Shown: positions 15,316 to 15,557 of the stretch, in pieces
How positions within the stretch are numbered: the first letter of the stretch is position 1
Layout: every line of letters begins with the position of its first letter
NCBI RefSeq assembly: GCF_000003605.2
Contig: NW_003154743.1
Coordinates: 173,601 to 189,157 of the forward strand
DNA from: Saccoglossus kowalevskii
Lineage: Eukaryota > Hemichordata > Enteropneusta > Harrimaniidae
Length of the DNA: 15,557 nucleotides
Reading direction: 5' to 3'
Notes under the pieces: generated by a model
The model's input: only the letters and a program-made list of their open reading frames with translations
Told to the model about the DNA's origin: nothing
The model's database searches: none
Translations under genes and position numbers: made by a program

Positions 15316-15535
15316 TCTCTGATTGGTGGTTCAGCAGGGCTTGGAGAAGGGCATTATGAATCTGGAGCTGGACATGGAGGTGAAGGCGGTAAAGGTTCAC
15401 GTCCTTTTAGTGGTGGTGGTATGTTTTATGGAGACTTTGTACACCCTAATGAATTCGGCAGTATGGCTAGTAATGAACAATCCCATGGTGGTGGAGTACT
15501 CAAGATAAACACAGACAACTTGCTTCATATTGATG
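15316..15535 (+). CDS. Exon 16: glycine-rich start of module 4 body (gene continues)
   Basis: Acceptor gttttttacacag ends at 15315. Entry phase 0, exit phase 1 at a gttagt donor (15536), 220 nt. It encodes SLIGGSAGLGEGHYESGAGH, GGEGGKG, the motif PNEFGS (15445-15462), then HGGGVLKINTDNLLHIDG. This is the counterpart of exon 2 (SHGGSGS, PNEFGS, GGGILTMNVSRLLRVEG). The alignment stops exactly at the proposed donor, and exon 2 carries on, so the gene should continue. Without splicing the frame would reach TAG at 15538-15540. A frame 2 reading (15323-15508) of the same bases is a shadow. Confidence 0.8.
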
Positions 15536-15557
15536 GTTAGTAAACCTGATATTGACA

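Larger units (their letters stand above)
1763..15535 (+). other. Partial multi-exon gene for a giant glycine-rich modular protein
   Basis: Sixteen exons chain without a stop codon and with matching phases at all 15 junctions. Fourteen introns are GT-AG and one appears to be GC-AG. The total is 4305 nt, about 1434 codons, entering in phase 1 and leaving in phase 1, so both ends of the gene lie outside. The product has about four long degenerate repeats, abundant glycine, 13 N-X-S/T sequons and few cysteines except in exon 8. No membrane segment is visible in the exons. I infer a secreted or surface protein with a solenoid-like fold. I do not recognise a named gene and assign no function. Similar GGGGGGR-I-A strings occur in large uncharacterised extracellular proteins, but no search was run. 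Confidence 0.8.

Overview
This is a eukaryotic, AT-rich genomic window. It carries the internal part of one large intron-rich gene on the + strand. Sixteen consecutive coding exons (1763-15535) can be chained with consistent reading phase at every junction: 4305 nt, about 1434 codons. No start codon, signal peptide, terminal stop, promoter or polyadenylation site is visible, so the gene extends beyond both edges. Intron-borne tandem repeats built on palindromes of the ATGGCCGACTGGCGGCCAT type, together with small TTAA-flanked elements, suggest a marine invertebrate, perhaps a mollusc or another lophotrochozoan. That taxonomic call is inference.

The protein is not one I can name. It is a modular, very glycine-rich protein with 13 N-X-S/T sequons and few cysteines outside one exon, which fits a large secreted or cell-surface protein. 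It is made of about four degenerate copies of one long module. Each module has (i) short alternating hydrophobic strands with G-turns (LHI, VIVD, LEVYGG types), (ii) a GG-x-HGG-x-GG patch, (iii) a P-x-[ED]-[FY]-G-[ST] motif, (iv) GGGS-I-x-I strands and (v) a GGR-[LIM]-AL core ending GG-x-GT-[IV]. Module 1 is exons 1-4, module 2 exons 5-9, module 3 exons 10-13, and module 4 starts in exons 14-16 and runs off the window. The pattern suggests a beta-helix or beta-solenoid fold (inference). In module 2 a furin-like cysteine-rich cassette (exon 8) sits inside a glycine loop. Its intron appears to use a GC-AG donor.

The introns hold most of the other structure. Two copies of one repeat family lie at 1-1147 and about 7225-8390. 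They have different tandem arrays (140-bp monomers versus about 302-bp dimers) but share a 3' end: TAACGGGGACTGTG, a hairpin whose stem differs by a compensatory change, then CTTGTT. This resembles a non-autonomous Helitron-like element. Single decayed monomers occur near 9460, 10390-10600 and 12040-12135. Other intron content includes a MITE-like element (2102-2303), two TTAA-flanked MITE-like elements (4091-4326, 5061-5292), and a cluster of five GTTGCCATGGCAA-like sites resembling RFX X-boxes (2338-2472).

No rRNA, tRNA, CRISPR array or second gene could be supported.
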